Below are positions 37,633-47,077 of a stretch of 64,000 nt of DNA, piece by piece. The first letter of the stretch is position 1. Every line of letters begins with the position of its first letter. The notes below the pieces were generated by a model. That model ran no database searches, was not told the DNA's origin, and saw nothing but the letters and a program-made list of their open reading frames with translations. The position numbers were made by a program, and so were the translations under genes. The stretch comes from Streptomyces composti (GTDB lineage: Bacteria; Actinomycetota; Actinomycetes; Streptomycetales; Streptomycetaceae): positions 121,123-185,122 of the forward strand of contig NZ_JAATEM010000009.1 of NCBI RefSeq assembly GCF_012034205.1, read 5' to 3'.

Positions 37633-38492
37633 GCGTGACTCCTGCGCGGTCGGCGGGCGTCGCGGGCCCGCTCGCGGACATGGGCGAAGAAGGAGGCCAG
37701 TTCGGCCTGTGCCTCGGCACCGCCGTCGAAGCCCTGCCAGTGCAGGCGCATGCGGCCCACCAGCTCGTAGCAGATGTCGATCGGCACCAGATGGCACTCG
37801 ACGCGGCCCTGGTGCCTGCGCAGCAGCAGCGCCTCCGCGTCGGCCTCGAGGAGGCGGGCCAGCAGGGAGCCGCCGAGCACCGACTGCCAGGTCTCCGGGT
37901 CCAGTTCGCTCTCGGTGGCCCCGGCCGGGCTCGGGTAGAAGGCGACCGTGCGGCCGAGCGCGGAGTTGCGGAACAGGAAGACGACGCCCACCGGGATGCC
38001 CAGCCGCTCCCAGGCCCCCTCGTCGATGCCGTGCGCAGAGTCGGTCAGATAGCGGCCGGGGACGGTCCGGAAGCGCCCGCCGGCCGCGCCCGGGCGCTCC
38101 AGTACCTGGGCGCACGGATCGCAGGCGCAGGCCAGGGACCGGCGCTCGGTGTCGACGAGATGCCGGTGCCGCTCGCCGGGCAACGGCGTCGCACACAGCT
38201 CGCAGCGCTCCTCGCGGGGAGCGCGGGGGGCCAGGAAACGCGCCAGACCGCGCGGCCGGGCGGCGGCACCGGGGCCGTACCTCCGGTCACCGGGGGCAGG
38301 GGTCCGGTCGGTGCCGGGGCCATGGGCGCCCCGGCCGGCGCCAAAGGCGTACGCGCTCCGCCCGGCGCCGGGGCGGTGCTCAGGCCGCTCGGCGCCGGAG
38401 GCGTACGCGCTGCCGTGGGCGCCGGGGCCGTGCGAACTCCCGTCGGTGCCGGAACGGGACGTGCGCCGCTCGGCGCTCGGTGCGCCGCTCAC
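37629..38492 (-). CDS. DUF5947 hydrogenase-locus protein with Cys-rich zinc/iron site
   Basis: 287 residues. The first 80 are a low-complexity Gly/Ala/Arg-rich region with SAYASGAERPEHRPGAGR-type repeats. The folded part begins at RFLAPRAPREERCELCATPL, with CELC and CACDPC pairs that would bind a metal, then IPVGVVFLFRNSALGRTVAFYPSPAGATES. The C-terminus is helical (RDARRPRRSHA). GTG start overlaps the NifU-like gene stop. DUF5947 proteins are found with group 1h/5 hydrogenases. A role in iron-sulfur handling or electron transfer is a reasonable guess only. Confidence 0.82.
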   Translation of the reverse strand: MSGAPSAERRTSRSGTDGSSHGPGAHGSAYASGAERPEHRPGAGRSAYAFGAGRGAHGPGTDRTPAPGDRRYGPGAAARPRGLARFLAPRAPREERCELCATPLPGERHRHLVDTERRSLACACDPCAQVLERPGAAGGRFRTVPGRYLTDSAHGIDEGAWERLGIPVGVVFLFRNSALGRTVAFYPSPAGATESELDPETWQSVLGGSLLARLLEADAEALLLRRHQGRVECHLVPIDICYELVGRMRLHWQGFDGGAEAQAELASFFAHVRERARDARRPRRSHA

Positions 38493-39058
38493 GAGGGCCG
38501 GCCGGCCGGGCGGCCGTTCGTGCTCCGGGCGCCGGGCGGGCCCGACCCGATCTGCAGCAGGACCGGCTCGCGGGCGGTGTCCGCGTCCAGCCGTACCTCG
38601 GTGACCTCCGGGGCCAGGCCGGCCAGGGCGTCCCTGGCCGCCTGTTCCACGGCCTCGCGGGTGCTGCCGCAGCCGCAGCCGGACGATCCGGTCAGGCGCA
38701 GCCGCAAGGTGCCCGATCCGGGGTCGAAGCCGGTGGTCTCCACGGGGTGGGGCAGGGTCCGAAGTGCCCGGGCGATGCGGGTCCGCACGTCGGCCGGGTG
38801 CAGGTCGTGCAGCACCAGCAGGCTCGCCACCACGTCGTCGTCGAGCAGCGCGGTGCGGGCCGGTCCGGGGAGCAGTTCCACGATGCGGGCCAGGCCGGCG
38901 CCGTAGAACTGCATGAGTGCGCGCACCAGTTCCTCCGCGGCCTCGCAGGCGGCGGGATCGCCCTGGGCGGCGAGCCGGTCGAGGACGTCCTCGACCATGC
39001 GCCCGGCCGCCTCGGCGCTCACCGTGCCGCGCTCCGCCGCGCCCTGCGCGCCGCTCAT
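38489..39058 (-). CDS. NifU C-terminal-domain-like iron-sulfur protein of the hydrogenase operon
   Basis: 189 residues. First half is helical (VSAEAAGRMVEDVLDRLAAQ, LVRALMQFYGAGLARIVELL). The second half is the NifU/Nfu-like domain with the cluster loop RLTGSSGCGCGSTREAVEQA, where cysteines are spaced C-x-C instead of the usual C-x2-C. Probably a cluster carrier or scaffold for the iron-sulfur-rich small subunit. The ATG at 39058 overlaps the large-subunit stop (ATGA), linking it tightly to the structural genes. Longer open frame upstream is a shadow. Confidence 0.83.
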   Translation of the reverse strand: MSGAQGAAERGTVSAEAAGRMVEDVLDRLAAQGDPAACEAAEELVRALMQFYGAGLARIVELLPGPARTALLDDDVVASLLVLHDLHPADVRTRIARALRTLPHPVETTGFDPGSGTLRLRLTGSSGCGCGSTREAVEQAARDALAGLAPEVTEVRLDADTAREPVLLQIGSGPPGARSTNGRPAGRPS

Positions 39059-40833
39059 CCGGCCAGGCCGCTCAGGCCGGTGGGGACGTGCATGCTCTTC
39101 ACCGTCCGGCCGCCGCCCACGTACATGTGGACACCGCACGGCAGGCACGGGTCGAAGCTGCGCACGGCCCGCATGATGTCGATGCCCTTGAACTGGTCCG
39201 GCGGGTTCTCCTCGAAGATGGGCGTGTTCTGCACCGCGTCCTCGTAGGGTCCTGGCGTGCCGTAGCTGTCGCGCACGGAGGCGTTCCACGGCGTGGGCGG
39301 GTACGGGTGGTAGTTGGCGATCTTGCCGTCGCGGATGACCAGGTGGTGGGAGAGCACACCGCGTACCGCCTCGGTGAAGCCGCATCCGATCGACTCGTCG
39401 GGCACCTCGAACTTCTCCCAGGTCTGGGTGCGTCCGGCGCGCACCTCCTCGAGGCCCTTCTCCGCGAAGTGCAGGGCGACGGCGGCCGCGTACGCCTGGA
39501 AGTAGGTGCGGGCGCGGTTGCGCTCCAGGGCGTTGCTCCACTGCGGGATCTTCCACTCGAAGGTGGTCTCCGGCTTGGTCAGGGTGCGCGGCAGGTTGAT
39601 GACGACGCTGTGCCCGGTCGCCTTGACGTAGCCGATGTCGACCAGTCCCGACAGGGCGGTGGACCACAGCCGGGCGATGGGGCCGCCGCCGGTGTCCAGC
39701 GCCAGGTGGTCCTTGCCGTCGAACCACCGGGGCGACATCACCCAGCTGTACTTGTCGTCGAAGTTCCGCTTCTGCGGGGCGGGAAGGGTGTGCTGGTTCC
39801 ACGGGTGGCGCGGGTCGACCGGGTTGCCGAGCGGGTCCCGGGTGACGAACTGCTCCTGGCCCTCCCAGTCCTCGTAGTAGGAGCTGCCCAGCAGGATGCG
39901 GATGCCGAGGTTGATCTCGGTGAGGTCGTTGGTGACCAGCTCGCCGTCCACGACGACGCCGGGGGTGACGAACATGCGCCGGCCCCAGTCGGTCATGTTG
40001 GCGTAGGTGAAGTCGCAGTACTCGGGGTCGTTGAGGGCGCCCCAGCAGCCCAGCAGCACCCGGCGACGGCCGACGTTCTCGTAGCCGGGCAGCGCCTCGT
40101 AGAAGAAGTCGAACAGGTCGTCGTGGAGCGGCACCACGCGCTTCATGAACTCGACGTAGCGCATCAGGCGGCTCATGTAGTCCGTGAAGAGCTGCACGGA
40201 GGCGACGGTGCCGGTGCCGCCCGGGTAGAGCGTGGAGGGGTGCACATGGCGGCCCTCCATCAGGCAGAACATCTCCCGCGTGTACCGGCTGACCTGGAGC
40301 GCCTCCCGGTAGAACTCGCCCTCCAGCGGGTTGAGGGAGCGCATGATGTCGGCGATGGTGCGGTAGCCGTGCTCGGCGGCGTGCGGGGCCTCGGTGCGCT
40401 CGGCGAGTTCCAGGACGCCGGGGTTGGTCTCGCGGACCATCTTCTCGCAGTAGTCGACCCCGACCAGGTTCTCCTGGAAGATGTTGTGGTCGAACATGTA
40501 CTCGGCGGCCTCACCGAGGTTGATGACCCACTCGCCGAGGTGCGGGGGCTTCACCCCGTAGGCCATGTTCTGCGCGTACACCGAGCAGGTGGCGTGGTTG
40601 TCGCCGCAGATGCCGCAGATGCGGCTGGTGATGAAGTGCGCGTCGCGCGGGTCCTTGCCGCGCATGAAGACGCTGTAGCCGCGGAACACCGACGAGGTGC
40701 TGTAGCACTCCGCCACCCGCTTCTGCTTGAAGTCGATCTTCGTATGGATGCCGAGGCTGCCCACGATCCGGGTGATCGGGTCCCACGCCATCTCCACCAG
40801 GCCGGCGCTGTCACCGGTCGTCGTCGTGGCCAT
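39055..40833 (-). CDS. hhyL: [NiFe] hydrogenase large subunit, high-affinity actinobacterial type
   Basis: Catalytic subunit that binds the NiFe(CN)2CO site. 592 residues. Both ligand motifs are present: SRICGICGDNHATCSVYAQN (N-terminal CxxC) and RSFDPCLPCGVHMYVGG (C-terminal CxxC plus the His cleavage point), with a 19-residue tail to be removed. The sequence FITSRICGICGDNHATC, the lack of a longer linker and the partner set (DUF5947, DUF6084) fit the group 1h (formerly group 5) enzymes that oxidise atmospheric H2 in Streptomyces. Start ATG 40833, 75 bp after the small-subunit stop. The group assignment is from memory, not a tree. Confidence 0.94.
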   Translation of the reverse strand: MATTTTGDSAGLVEMAWDPITRIVGSLGIHTKIDFKQKRVAECYSTSSVFRGYSVFMRGKDPRDAHFITSRICGICGDNHATCSVYAQNMAYGVKPPHLGEWVINLGEAAEYMFDHNIFQENLVGVDYCEKMVRETNPGVLELAERTEAPHAAEHGYRTIADIMRSLNPLEGEFYREALQVSRYTREMFCLMEGRHVHPSTLYPGGTGTVASVQLFTDYMSRLMRYVEFMKRVVPLHDDLFDFFYEALPGYENVGRRRVLLGCWGALNDPEYCDFTYANMTDWGRRMFVTPGVVVDGELVTNDLTEINLGIRILLGSSYYEDWEGQEQFVTRDPLGNPVDPRHPWNQHTLPAPQKRNFDDKYSWVMSPRWFDGKDHLALDTGGGPIARLWSTALSGLVDIGYVKATGHSVVINLPRTLTKPETTFEWKIPQWSNALERNRARTYFQAYAAAVALHFAEKGLEEVRAGRTQTWEKFEVPDESIGCGFTEAVRGVLSHHLVIRDGKIANYHPYPPTPWNASVRDSYGTPGPYEDAVQNTPIFEENPPDQFKGIDIMRAVRSFDPCLPCGVHMYVGGGRTVKSMHVPTGLSGLAG

Positions 40834-40908
40834 CGTGTCTGTGCTGCCCTTCGGTCGGTCGGGGTGTGCGAGCGGGAGGAGTGACGGCGGCGGTCGGGTG
40901 CGGGGGCC

Positions 40909-41994
<1,086 letters not shown>

Positions 41995-42417
41995 CGATGC
42001 CTCCCGGGGAGGAATGCGGCCGGGCCGATGCATCGGCCCCTGGGGTTCCTGCCAAGCGTCGGCCACCGGCTCCGTCTTCGCAGCGGAGCCGAGGCGTTCG
42101 GACGACGCGGGCGGCGGTCGCACGGGCGCGGTCTCCTTGCGCACGAACGCCCGGCGCGGCGCGTGGTACGGCGCCTCGGGGTCGAAGACGATCCTGCGCA
42201 TGCGGTCGGGTTCCCGCGCGCTGACCGCCGCCAGCGGGGTGAGGGCCTCCCGCCGCTCGCTCTCGGCCTTCTTCCCGGCGGGCCGGGCGAGTGCCCCGGG
42301 AGAAGCCGCCCGGAGTTCGGCCAGTCGGGTGACCTCGGTGGTGAACCGCCCCGGTGCGCACTCGACGAGCCGGCCGGCCGGACCGGCTCCACGGCCGAGA
42401 CGCGCTTCCCGCCACAT
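41995..42417 (-). other. In-frame open region before the hydrogenase small subunit (possible N-terminal extension or leader ORF)
   Basis: About 141 codons, in the same frame as the small subunit and with no stop, start at ATG 42417 (MWREARLGRGAGPAGR). The last 70 codons have near-uniform G/C third positions and read like protein (DRMRRIVFDPEAPYHAPRRA, AFVRKETAPVRPPP). No good ribosome site precedes 42417; a weak one precedes the ATG at 42201. The small subunit's own ATG has a strong site, so most translation probably starts there. This region and the 180 bp beyond it hold no other gene I can support on the minus strand. Confidence 0.35.
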
Positions 42418-42596
42418 GGAAGGGTTGCGGGCGGTGCGGGATGGGGGCGGGGCGGCCCGCTCGACAGGACGGGCGATATGAGTGAAATATCCGCCTACGG
42501 GAACCCGGGACGTCCGGGCGCGCGAGGTGTGCCCTCGACGAGGCGCAGGACCACCCGGGAGGCGCCGGACACGACAGCGGACAGGCAGGTCGGCAC

Positions 42597-42959
42597 ATGG
42601 CCAGCAGGCACGAGTCACGATCGCCGGACGACCGGGGACCGAGCCGTCACCAGGGCTCGGAGCACCACGGCTGGTCGCCCGACGTCGACGAGAAGCGGCA
42701 GCAGGACAACCCCAGCGCCCACCGCTCCTTCCACCCGGAGGAGCACGCGCCGTCGCGCGGAGCGGGACGCGAACCGTCGAAGGAGGAACGCACCTCCGTC
42801 CCCGGCGACGCGGTGAAGAGCGAGACCCGGCGGGGTGAGGAGCACGGCGCCGGGCCACCGCAGGGCAGGCGGGACACCGAGCGCAGGGGCACCTCCGGGC
42901 GCCCCGCCGGCGGCAAGGACGCCTCGGAGTTCACCGGCGTCGATCCGGACGACTCCTGA
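42597..42959 (+). CDS. Hydrophilic, intrinsically disordered 120-residue protein
   Basis: Begins MASRHESRSPDDRGPSRHQG and ends KDASEFTGVDPDDS. Extremely rich in charged residues, Gly, Ser, Pro and His; no Cys, no hydrophobic core, no membrane span. The C-terminal TSVPGDAVKSETRRGEEHG and GGKDASEFTGVDPDD look like conserved motifs of small Streptomyces proteins of unknown role. Reads divergently from the hydrogenase operon with about 600 bp between starts. A stress-related hydrophilin-type function would be a guess. Confidence 0.6.
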   Translation: MASRHESRSPDDRGPSRHQGSEHHGWSPDVDEKRQQDNPSAHRSFHPEEHAPSRGAGREPSKEERTSVPGDAVKSETRRGEEHGAGPPQGRRDTERRGTSGRPAGGKDASEFTGVDPDDS

Positions 42960-43251
42960 GCGCGACTCCTGGCGCGGCTCCGGAGCGCGGGCACCTGCGT
43001 CAGGTGCTCGTGGCGGGCCGGGGTGCGCAGGTTGTGCCGCGCGTACGGACGACCCGGCGGGTCGCGCCGGGCGGCGCCGGCCGCAGAGAAAGGCCCCGGA
43101 TCCCGCTCCCCCCCGCGCCGGCGGCGGCAGGGGCTCGTCACGGGGGGGGGAGCCGAGCGGCGCAGGCCGGAGAGTGACGGGCGCGTGTCGGACGGAGGCG
43201 TGCCGGATCGCCCGGACCGGCGCTGCGCTCCGGACACCGTGCCGCGGCCCG
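42960..43251. other. Convergent intergenic region with a G9 homopolymer
   Basis: 292 bp between two gene ends. No gene supported. Contains nine consecutive G at 43142-43150, unusually long even for this genome, and several short GC hairpins. Confidence 0.5.
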
Positions 43252-45201
43252 TCACCGCAGGGTGAACCAGGTGCACTTTCCCTCGTCGGTGGGGCGGGCG
43301 CCCCAGCTGTCCGCCAGCATGCGGACCAGGTTGAGGCCCCGGCCGGACTCCTCGTCCTCCTCGGCGTGCCGGGGTTCCGGCAGATGGCAACTGCCGTCGC
43401 TCACCTCGACCGTGAGTTCCGCCGGGGTCCGGCACACATGCAGGGTGACGGGTCCGCGGCCGTGCTGCACCGCGTTGGTGAGCAGCTCGGGGACGAGGAG
43501 CCGGGCGTCGTCGGTCTTCTCCTCGCAGCCCCACGCGGTGAGGGTCTTGGCGAGGAAGGAACGGCCCTCGGGCACGGACTCGGGGCGCGCGGACAGTGCC
43601 GTCGTGGCGGAGGCGAGGGGCGCCTCGGGCAGCCGGACCAGCAGGAGGGTGACGTCGTCGTCGTGCCCCTCGGCGTCCGGCCGCAGCGCGGACAGGATGT
43701 GGTCGGCGGCCGTGTCCAGGCTCGGTGCGCGGGTGGTGAGGAGCGCGTCGCAGACGGACGTCAGCTGGCGGACCCGGTCCTCGATGTCGCAGTCGGGGGT
43801 CTCTATCAGGCCGTCGGTGTACAGCACCAGGGTCGCGCCGGGCGGGACCGGTGACGTGGCCTGCTCGTACAGGACGCCGCCGACGCCGAGGGGTGCGTTC
43901 ACCGAGGCGGGCAGGGGGCGTGCCGTTTCACCGGGTGCGGCGACCAGGACCGGGAGGTGGCCTGCGGAGCACAGGGTCACCTCGCCCTGGTCGGCGGCGA
44001 CGACGAGATAGCAGCAGGTGACCAGCTGGTCCGGGACGTCCAGGTCGGCGACGCAGGTGTCCAGGGTCTGCATCAGCCGCCGGGGCTGCATGCCGGTCTT
44101 GGCCAACGCGTGTGCCGCGGAGCGCAGTTGACCCATCACGGCGGCGGCCTCCAGGCCACGGCCCATCACGTCGCCGATCAGGACGCCGACCCGGCCGGCG
44201 CCGAGCGGGACCAGGTCGAACCAGTCGCCGCCCACCCCGGCGCCCTGGGTGGCGGGCCGGTAGCGGCTGGCGGTGACGAGTCCGGGGACGGCGGGGGGTG
44301 TGCCCATCAGGCTGCGCTGCAGGGTGAGGGCGACATGGCGCTGCTGTTCGTACAGCTCGGTCAGCTCGGCCTCGGCCCGCTTGCGGTCGCTGATGTCGCG
44401 GACGATGGCACAGGCGCCGATGACCGTGCCGTCCGGGGCCCGCCGCGGCCACACGGTGACGTCGACGTCCAGCAGCGCGCCGCTCCTGGTGACGCGCAGG
44501 GTCTCGAAGTGCTCCACCTTCTCACCGCGTCGCAGGCGGCCCAGCAGCGCGGTGACCTCGTCGTGCCGGTCGTCCGGGGCGAGCAGGGACACGTGCCGGC
44601 CCGTCGCCTCGGCGGCGGTGTACCCGTAGAGCCGCTGGGCTGCGGTGTTCCAGTAGGTGATGTACCCGTCGAGCGTCTTGGCGAGGATGGCGTCCTGGGA
44701 GGACTCCACCAGCGCGGCCAGTTCGCTGATGCGTTCCTCGGCGGCCTTGCGGTCGCTGACATCGCGCACGGCGGCCGACACCAGCAGCCCGTCGGTGGTC
44801 TCCAGCGGGCTGAGACTGATCTCGACCGGGAACTCGCTGCCGTCCCGGCGCAGTCCGTACAGGTCGAGCCCGGCCCCCATGGGACGGACCTGCCGGTTCG
44901 CGGCGTAGGACCTGCGGTGCCGCGTGTGGTGGCCGCGCAGGCGGTGCGGGACGAGCAGTTCGACGGACTGGCCGAGGAGTTCCTCGCGCCGGTAGCCGAA
45001 GAGCGCCTCGGTCTGGGCGTTGACCAGCTTGATGGTTCCGGTGTCGTCGACGATGACCATGGCGTCCGGTGCCGCCTCCAGCAGGCCGCGGAAACGCTCC
45101 TCCGCGGTTCCCGGCGCTCCGGGCTGCGCGGGGATCACCTGTGTGCCCGGTTCCCGGGCGGCGACGGGACACATGGCCGTCGCATCGGTCTTGTTCTTCA
45201 T
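43252..45201 (-). CDS. PAS-PAS-SpoIIE phosphatase-HATPase sensor protein
   Basis: 649-residue soluble regulator. Residues about 35-150: PAS with FRGLLEAAPDAMVIVDDTGT and GYRREELLGQSVELLVP. About 165-280: second PAS (LVESSQDAILAKTLDGYITYW). About 305-510: PP2C-type SpoIIE domain (GVGGDWFDLVPLGAGRVGVL, IGDVMGRGLEAAAVMGQLRS, GHDDDVTLLLVRLP with metal aspartates). About 520-649: RsbW-like ATPase (ARLLVPELLTNAVQHGRGPV, SGRGLNLVRMLADSWG). It combines the kinase and phosphatase halves of anti-anti-sigma partner switching in one chain. No sigma factor adjacent. Start ATG 45201 with a weak ribosome site. Confidence 0.9.
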   Translation of the reverse strand: MKNKTDATAMCPVAAREPGTQVIPAQPGAPGTAEERFRGLLEAAPDAMVIVDDTGTIKLVNAQTEALFGYRREELLGQSVELLVPHRLRGHHTRHRRSYAANRQVRPMGAGLDLYGLRRDGSEFPVEISLSPLETTDGLLVSAAVRDVSDRKAAEERISELAALVESSQDAILAKTLDGYITYWNTAAQRLYGYTAAEATGRHVSLLAPDDRHDEVTALLGRLRRGEKVEHFETLRVTRSGALLDVDVTVWPRRAPDGTVIGACAIVRDISDRKRAEAELTELYEQQRHVALTLQRSLMGTPPAVPGLVTASRYRPATQGAGVGGDWFDLVPLGAGRVGVLIGDVMGRGLEAAAVMGQLRSAAHALAKTGMQPRRLMQTLDTCVADLDVPDQLVTCCYLVVAADQGEVTLCSAGHLPVLVAAPGETARPLPASVNAPLGVGGVLYEQATSPVPPGATLVLYTDGLIETPDCDIEDRVRQLTSVCDALLTTRAPSLDTAADHILSALRPDAEGHDDDVTLLLVRLPEAPLASATTALSARPESVPEGRSFLAKTLTAWGCEEKTDDARLLVPELLTNAVQHGRGPVTLHVCRTPAELTVEVSDGSCHLPEPRHAEEDEESGRGLNLVRMLADSWGARPTDEGKCTWFTLR

Positions 45202-45351
45202 GTCGGACCCAGCCGTGCTGCCGCCAGTGGTAAGGGTCCATCCCAGCGCGCCGGGTCACGGCCGGTGCGTGATTGTCGCCAACTGTCGCTATGCGGGCCG
45301 AACCTGACGGTTCGGTGCGCGGCGGGAGCGGTGAATGGTCACCCGGGGCTC

Positions 45352-45368
45352 ATTACCCGGCAGGTAAT
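45352..45368 (+). promoter_or_regulatory. Inverted repeat upstream of the DUF1330 gene
   Basis: ATTACCCGGCAGGTAAT: 6-base arms around CGGCA, 72 bp before the start codon, in the divergent gap to the PAS-SpoIIE gene. Confidence 0.4.
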
Positions 45369-45439
45369 CGACCACCTGTGCCCCCGCTGTCATGATCGAC
45401 GGCGTACGGACCGACCGACAGTCCGACCGGAGGGACGCC

Positions 45440-45802
45440 ATGACCGCCTACGCCATCGCCCGTCTGCACCGGGTCACGCCGCACGCGGACGTCGCCGAGT
45501 ACATCGAGCGCATCCAGGGCACCTTCGAGCCGTACGGCGGCCGGTTCCTGGTGCACGGCAGGCAGCACGAGGTGGTGGAGGGTGACTGGCCCGGGAACGT
45601 CGTGATGATCGCCTTCCCGGGGATCGCCGAGGCGCGGGCGTGGTGGAACTCCCCGGCCTACCGGGAGATCGCCCCGCTGCGCACCCGGCACAGCGAGGCC
45701 GACATCGTCCTGGTGGAGGGCGTCCCCGAGGACTACGACCCGAGGGGCACGGCCCGGGCCGTGCGGGACGCGCTGCCGTCCGGTGAGGCAGCCACGGGGT
45801 GA
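45440..45802 (+). CDS. DUF1330 (dimeric alpha/beta barrel) protein
   Basis: 120 residues in the ferredoxin-like dimeric alpha-beta barrel family. Pattern MTAYAIARLHRVTPHADVAEYIERIQ, FEPYGGRFLVHGRQHEVVEG, VVMIAFPGIAEARAWWNSPAY. Members are mostly unassigned; some neighbour aromatic-degradation genes. ATG 45440 with GGAGGG six bases upstream; the open frame begins 48 bp earlier. Stands alone, followed by a direct repeat. Confidence 0.9.
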   Translation: MTAYAIARLHRVTPHADVAEYIERIQGTFEPYGGRFLVHGRQHEVVEGDWPGNVVMIAFPGIAEARAWWNSPAYREIAPLRTRHSEADIVLVEGVPEDYDPRGTARAVRDALPSGEAATG

Positions 45803-45816
45803 CGGCGGGGGCGGCT

Positions 45817-45880
45817 CCCCGGCCGCCCGGCTCGCGGACGGCGAAGGCAGCTCCCCCGGCCGCCCGGCTCGCGGACGGCG
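45817..45880. repeat. 27-bp direct repeat, period 37 bp
   Basis: CCCCGGCCGCCCGGCTCGCGGACGGCG occurs at 45817-45843 and again at 45854-45880, identical, with similar flanks. It lies in the 218-bp stretch between DUF1330 and a broken membrane-protein gene, next to other signs of rearrangement. Confidence 0.85.
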
Positions 45881-46020
45881 CGGCCGGGTGGCAGGAAGCT
45901 GCCACGAACGCGGATGACGCCGTCGCCGGCTCCATGCACTCGGCTCGCCTCCGACGGCACCCACCCGCCGTCGGCGGACGCCCCCGAGCAGCCGCCCCGA
46001 GGAGAAGGCAGCCGTACCCG

Positions 46021-46190
46021 ATGACCACTGCCGTTCCCGTCTCCCCCGCTCACGAGGCCGCCCTGGCCACCCCTCCGCCACCCCGCTGGGCACGCTGGGC
46101 CGTCCACGCCGTCCCACTGGTCGCGTTGCCGTCCTCACTGTGGCGGCTGGCCGTGGTGCGGTCCGGCGACGTCCGGCGGGGTGGAGACCA
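46021..46190 (+). pseudogene. 5' fragment of a small membrane-protein gene
   Basis: Begins with a good ribosome site (GAGGAGAAGG) and MTTAVPVSPAHEAALATPPP, then PRWARWAVHAVPLVALPSSLWRLAVV. This is the start and first transmembrane segment typical of Streptomyces integral membrane proteins (HxARWAxHAxxLxxLPSxLWRL). After about residue 50 it turns into unrelated Arg/Gly-rich sequence and stops at 46248. The sequence beyond about 46200 belongs to the LuxR remnant on the other strand. Truncated by a deletion or rearrangement. Confidence 0.55.
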
Positions 46191-46199
46191 CAGGAGCAG

Positions 46200-46937
46200 G
46201 GGGCGGCAGCGACGGTTCGACGGCACGCGCCCCTGCCTGGAAACGTGAGATCGCGCCGAGGGTGCGCATGGGTTCCGCTGCCTGCCGACGACAGGCGCGC
46301 GGGGAGACGCTCAGTTCGCGGGCGGCGATCTCGTCCCGCCGACCGGACCGCAGGTGCTCGGGGACCTCGCGGCGCAGGTGCTCGCGGACGGCCCGGACCG
46401 GAGGCGAGGGCGCCGCCGAGCCGTCGGCTGCGCGCCCGGGTTCCGGCGCAGAGAAGATCCAGTGCGCGTACGGCGGCTGTGTCGGTGACCAGGTGGCCCG
46501 GTCCCCGGCGCCGGCGCCCGGCCGCGGACCAGGGCGGGGGAAGCGTCGACCACGACGACAGGCTGCGACCGCCCCTCGTGACACCGCACTTCGAGGTGAC
46601 TGCGGTGGCTGCCGCCGGCCTCGGCGCCCGGTCCTGCGAGGGCTGTCCCAGCCGGGCTCAGCCGCTCGAGGACGCCGTCCGCGGACTCCGCCGTGCACAG
46701 GACGCGCAACCGTGGGCCGGGGCGGATCCCGGTGAGCGGGCCGGCCACGGCAGCGGCGAAGCCGTCGCCGCGGGGCAGCGCGACGCATGTCGCATGGCGG
46801 GCGTCACACAGCAGCGCGGTCAGCGCCGCCAGATCCGTGACACCGGTGGGTGCCGCCTCGGGTTCACGGCCCGGATGCCGCGGGTGAACGAGGTCGAGGA
46901 AGGCGGGGGAAGCGTCTGAACCTGGCCGGGGGCTCAT
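46200..46937 (-). pseudogene. Decayed LuxR-type regulator
   Basis: One frame gives the middle of the protein (TDLAALTALLCDARHATCVA to PVVVVDASPALVRG, about 46850-46520). A second frame supplies LVTDTAAVRALDLLCAGT around 46490-46440. A third supplies the C-terminal helix-turn-helix DEIAARELSVSPRACRRQ and RTLGAISRFQAGARA (about 46335-46220). Joined, they follow the order seen in Streptomyces LuxR-like regulators, so at least two frameshifts separate them. The HTH end abuts the truncated membrane gene. No functional product is expected. Confidence 0.6.
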
Positions 46938-47077
46938 CTCACCGGAAGCCGGTGCTCATCAGGCAGCCTCCGCCTCGCAGAGGGCCGCGCGGGGCGCACC
47001 TGGTCAGCGCGGGACGAGGCCGTCACCGGACACCTCCGGCCGCAGGGGGCGCATGCGTCCCTTGTGACTGTACGGGC

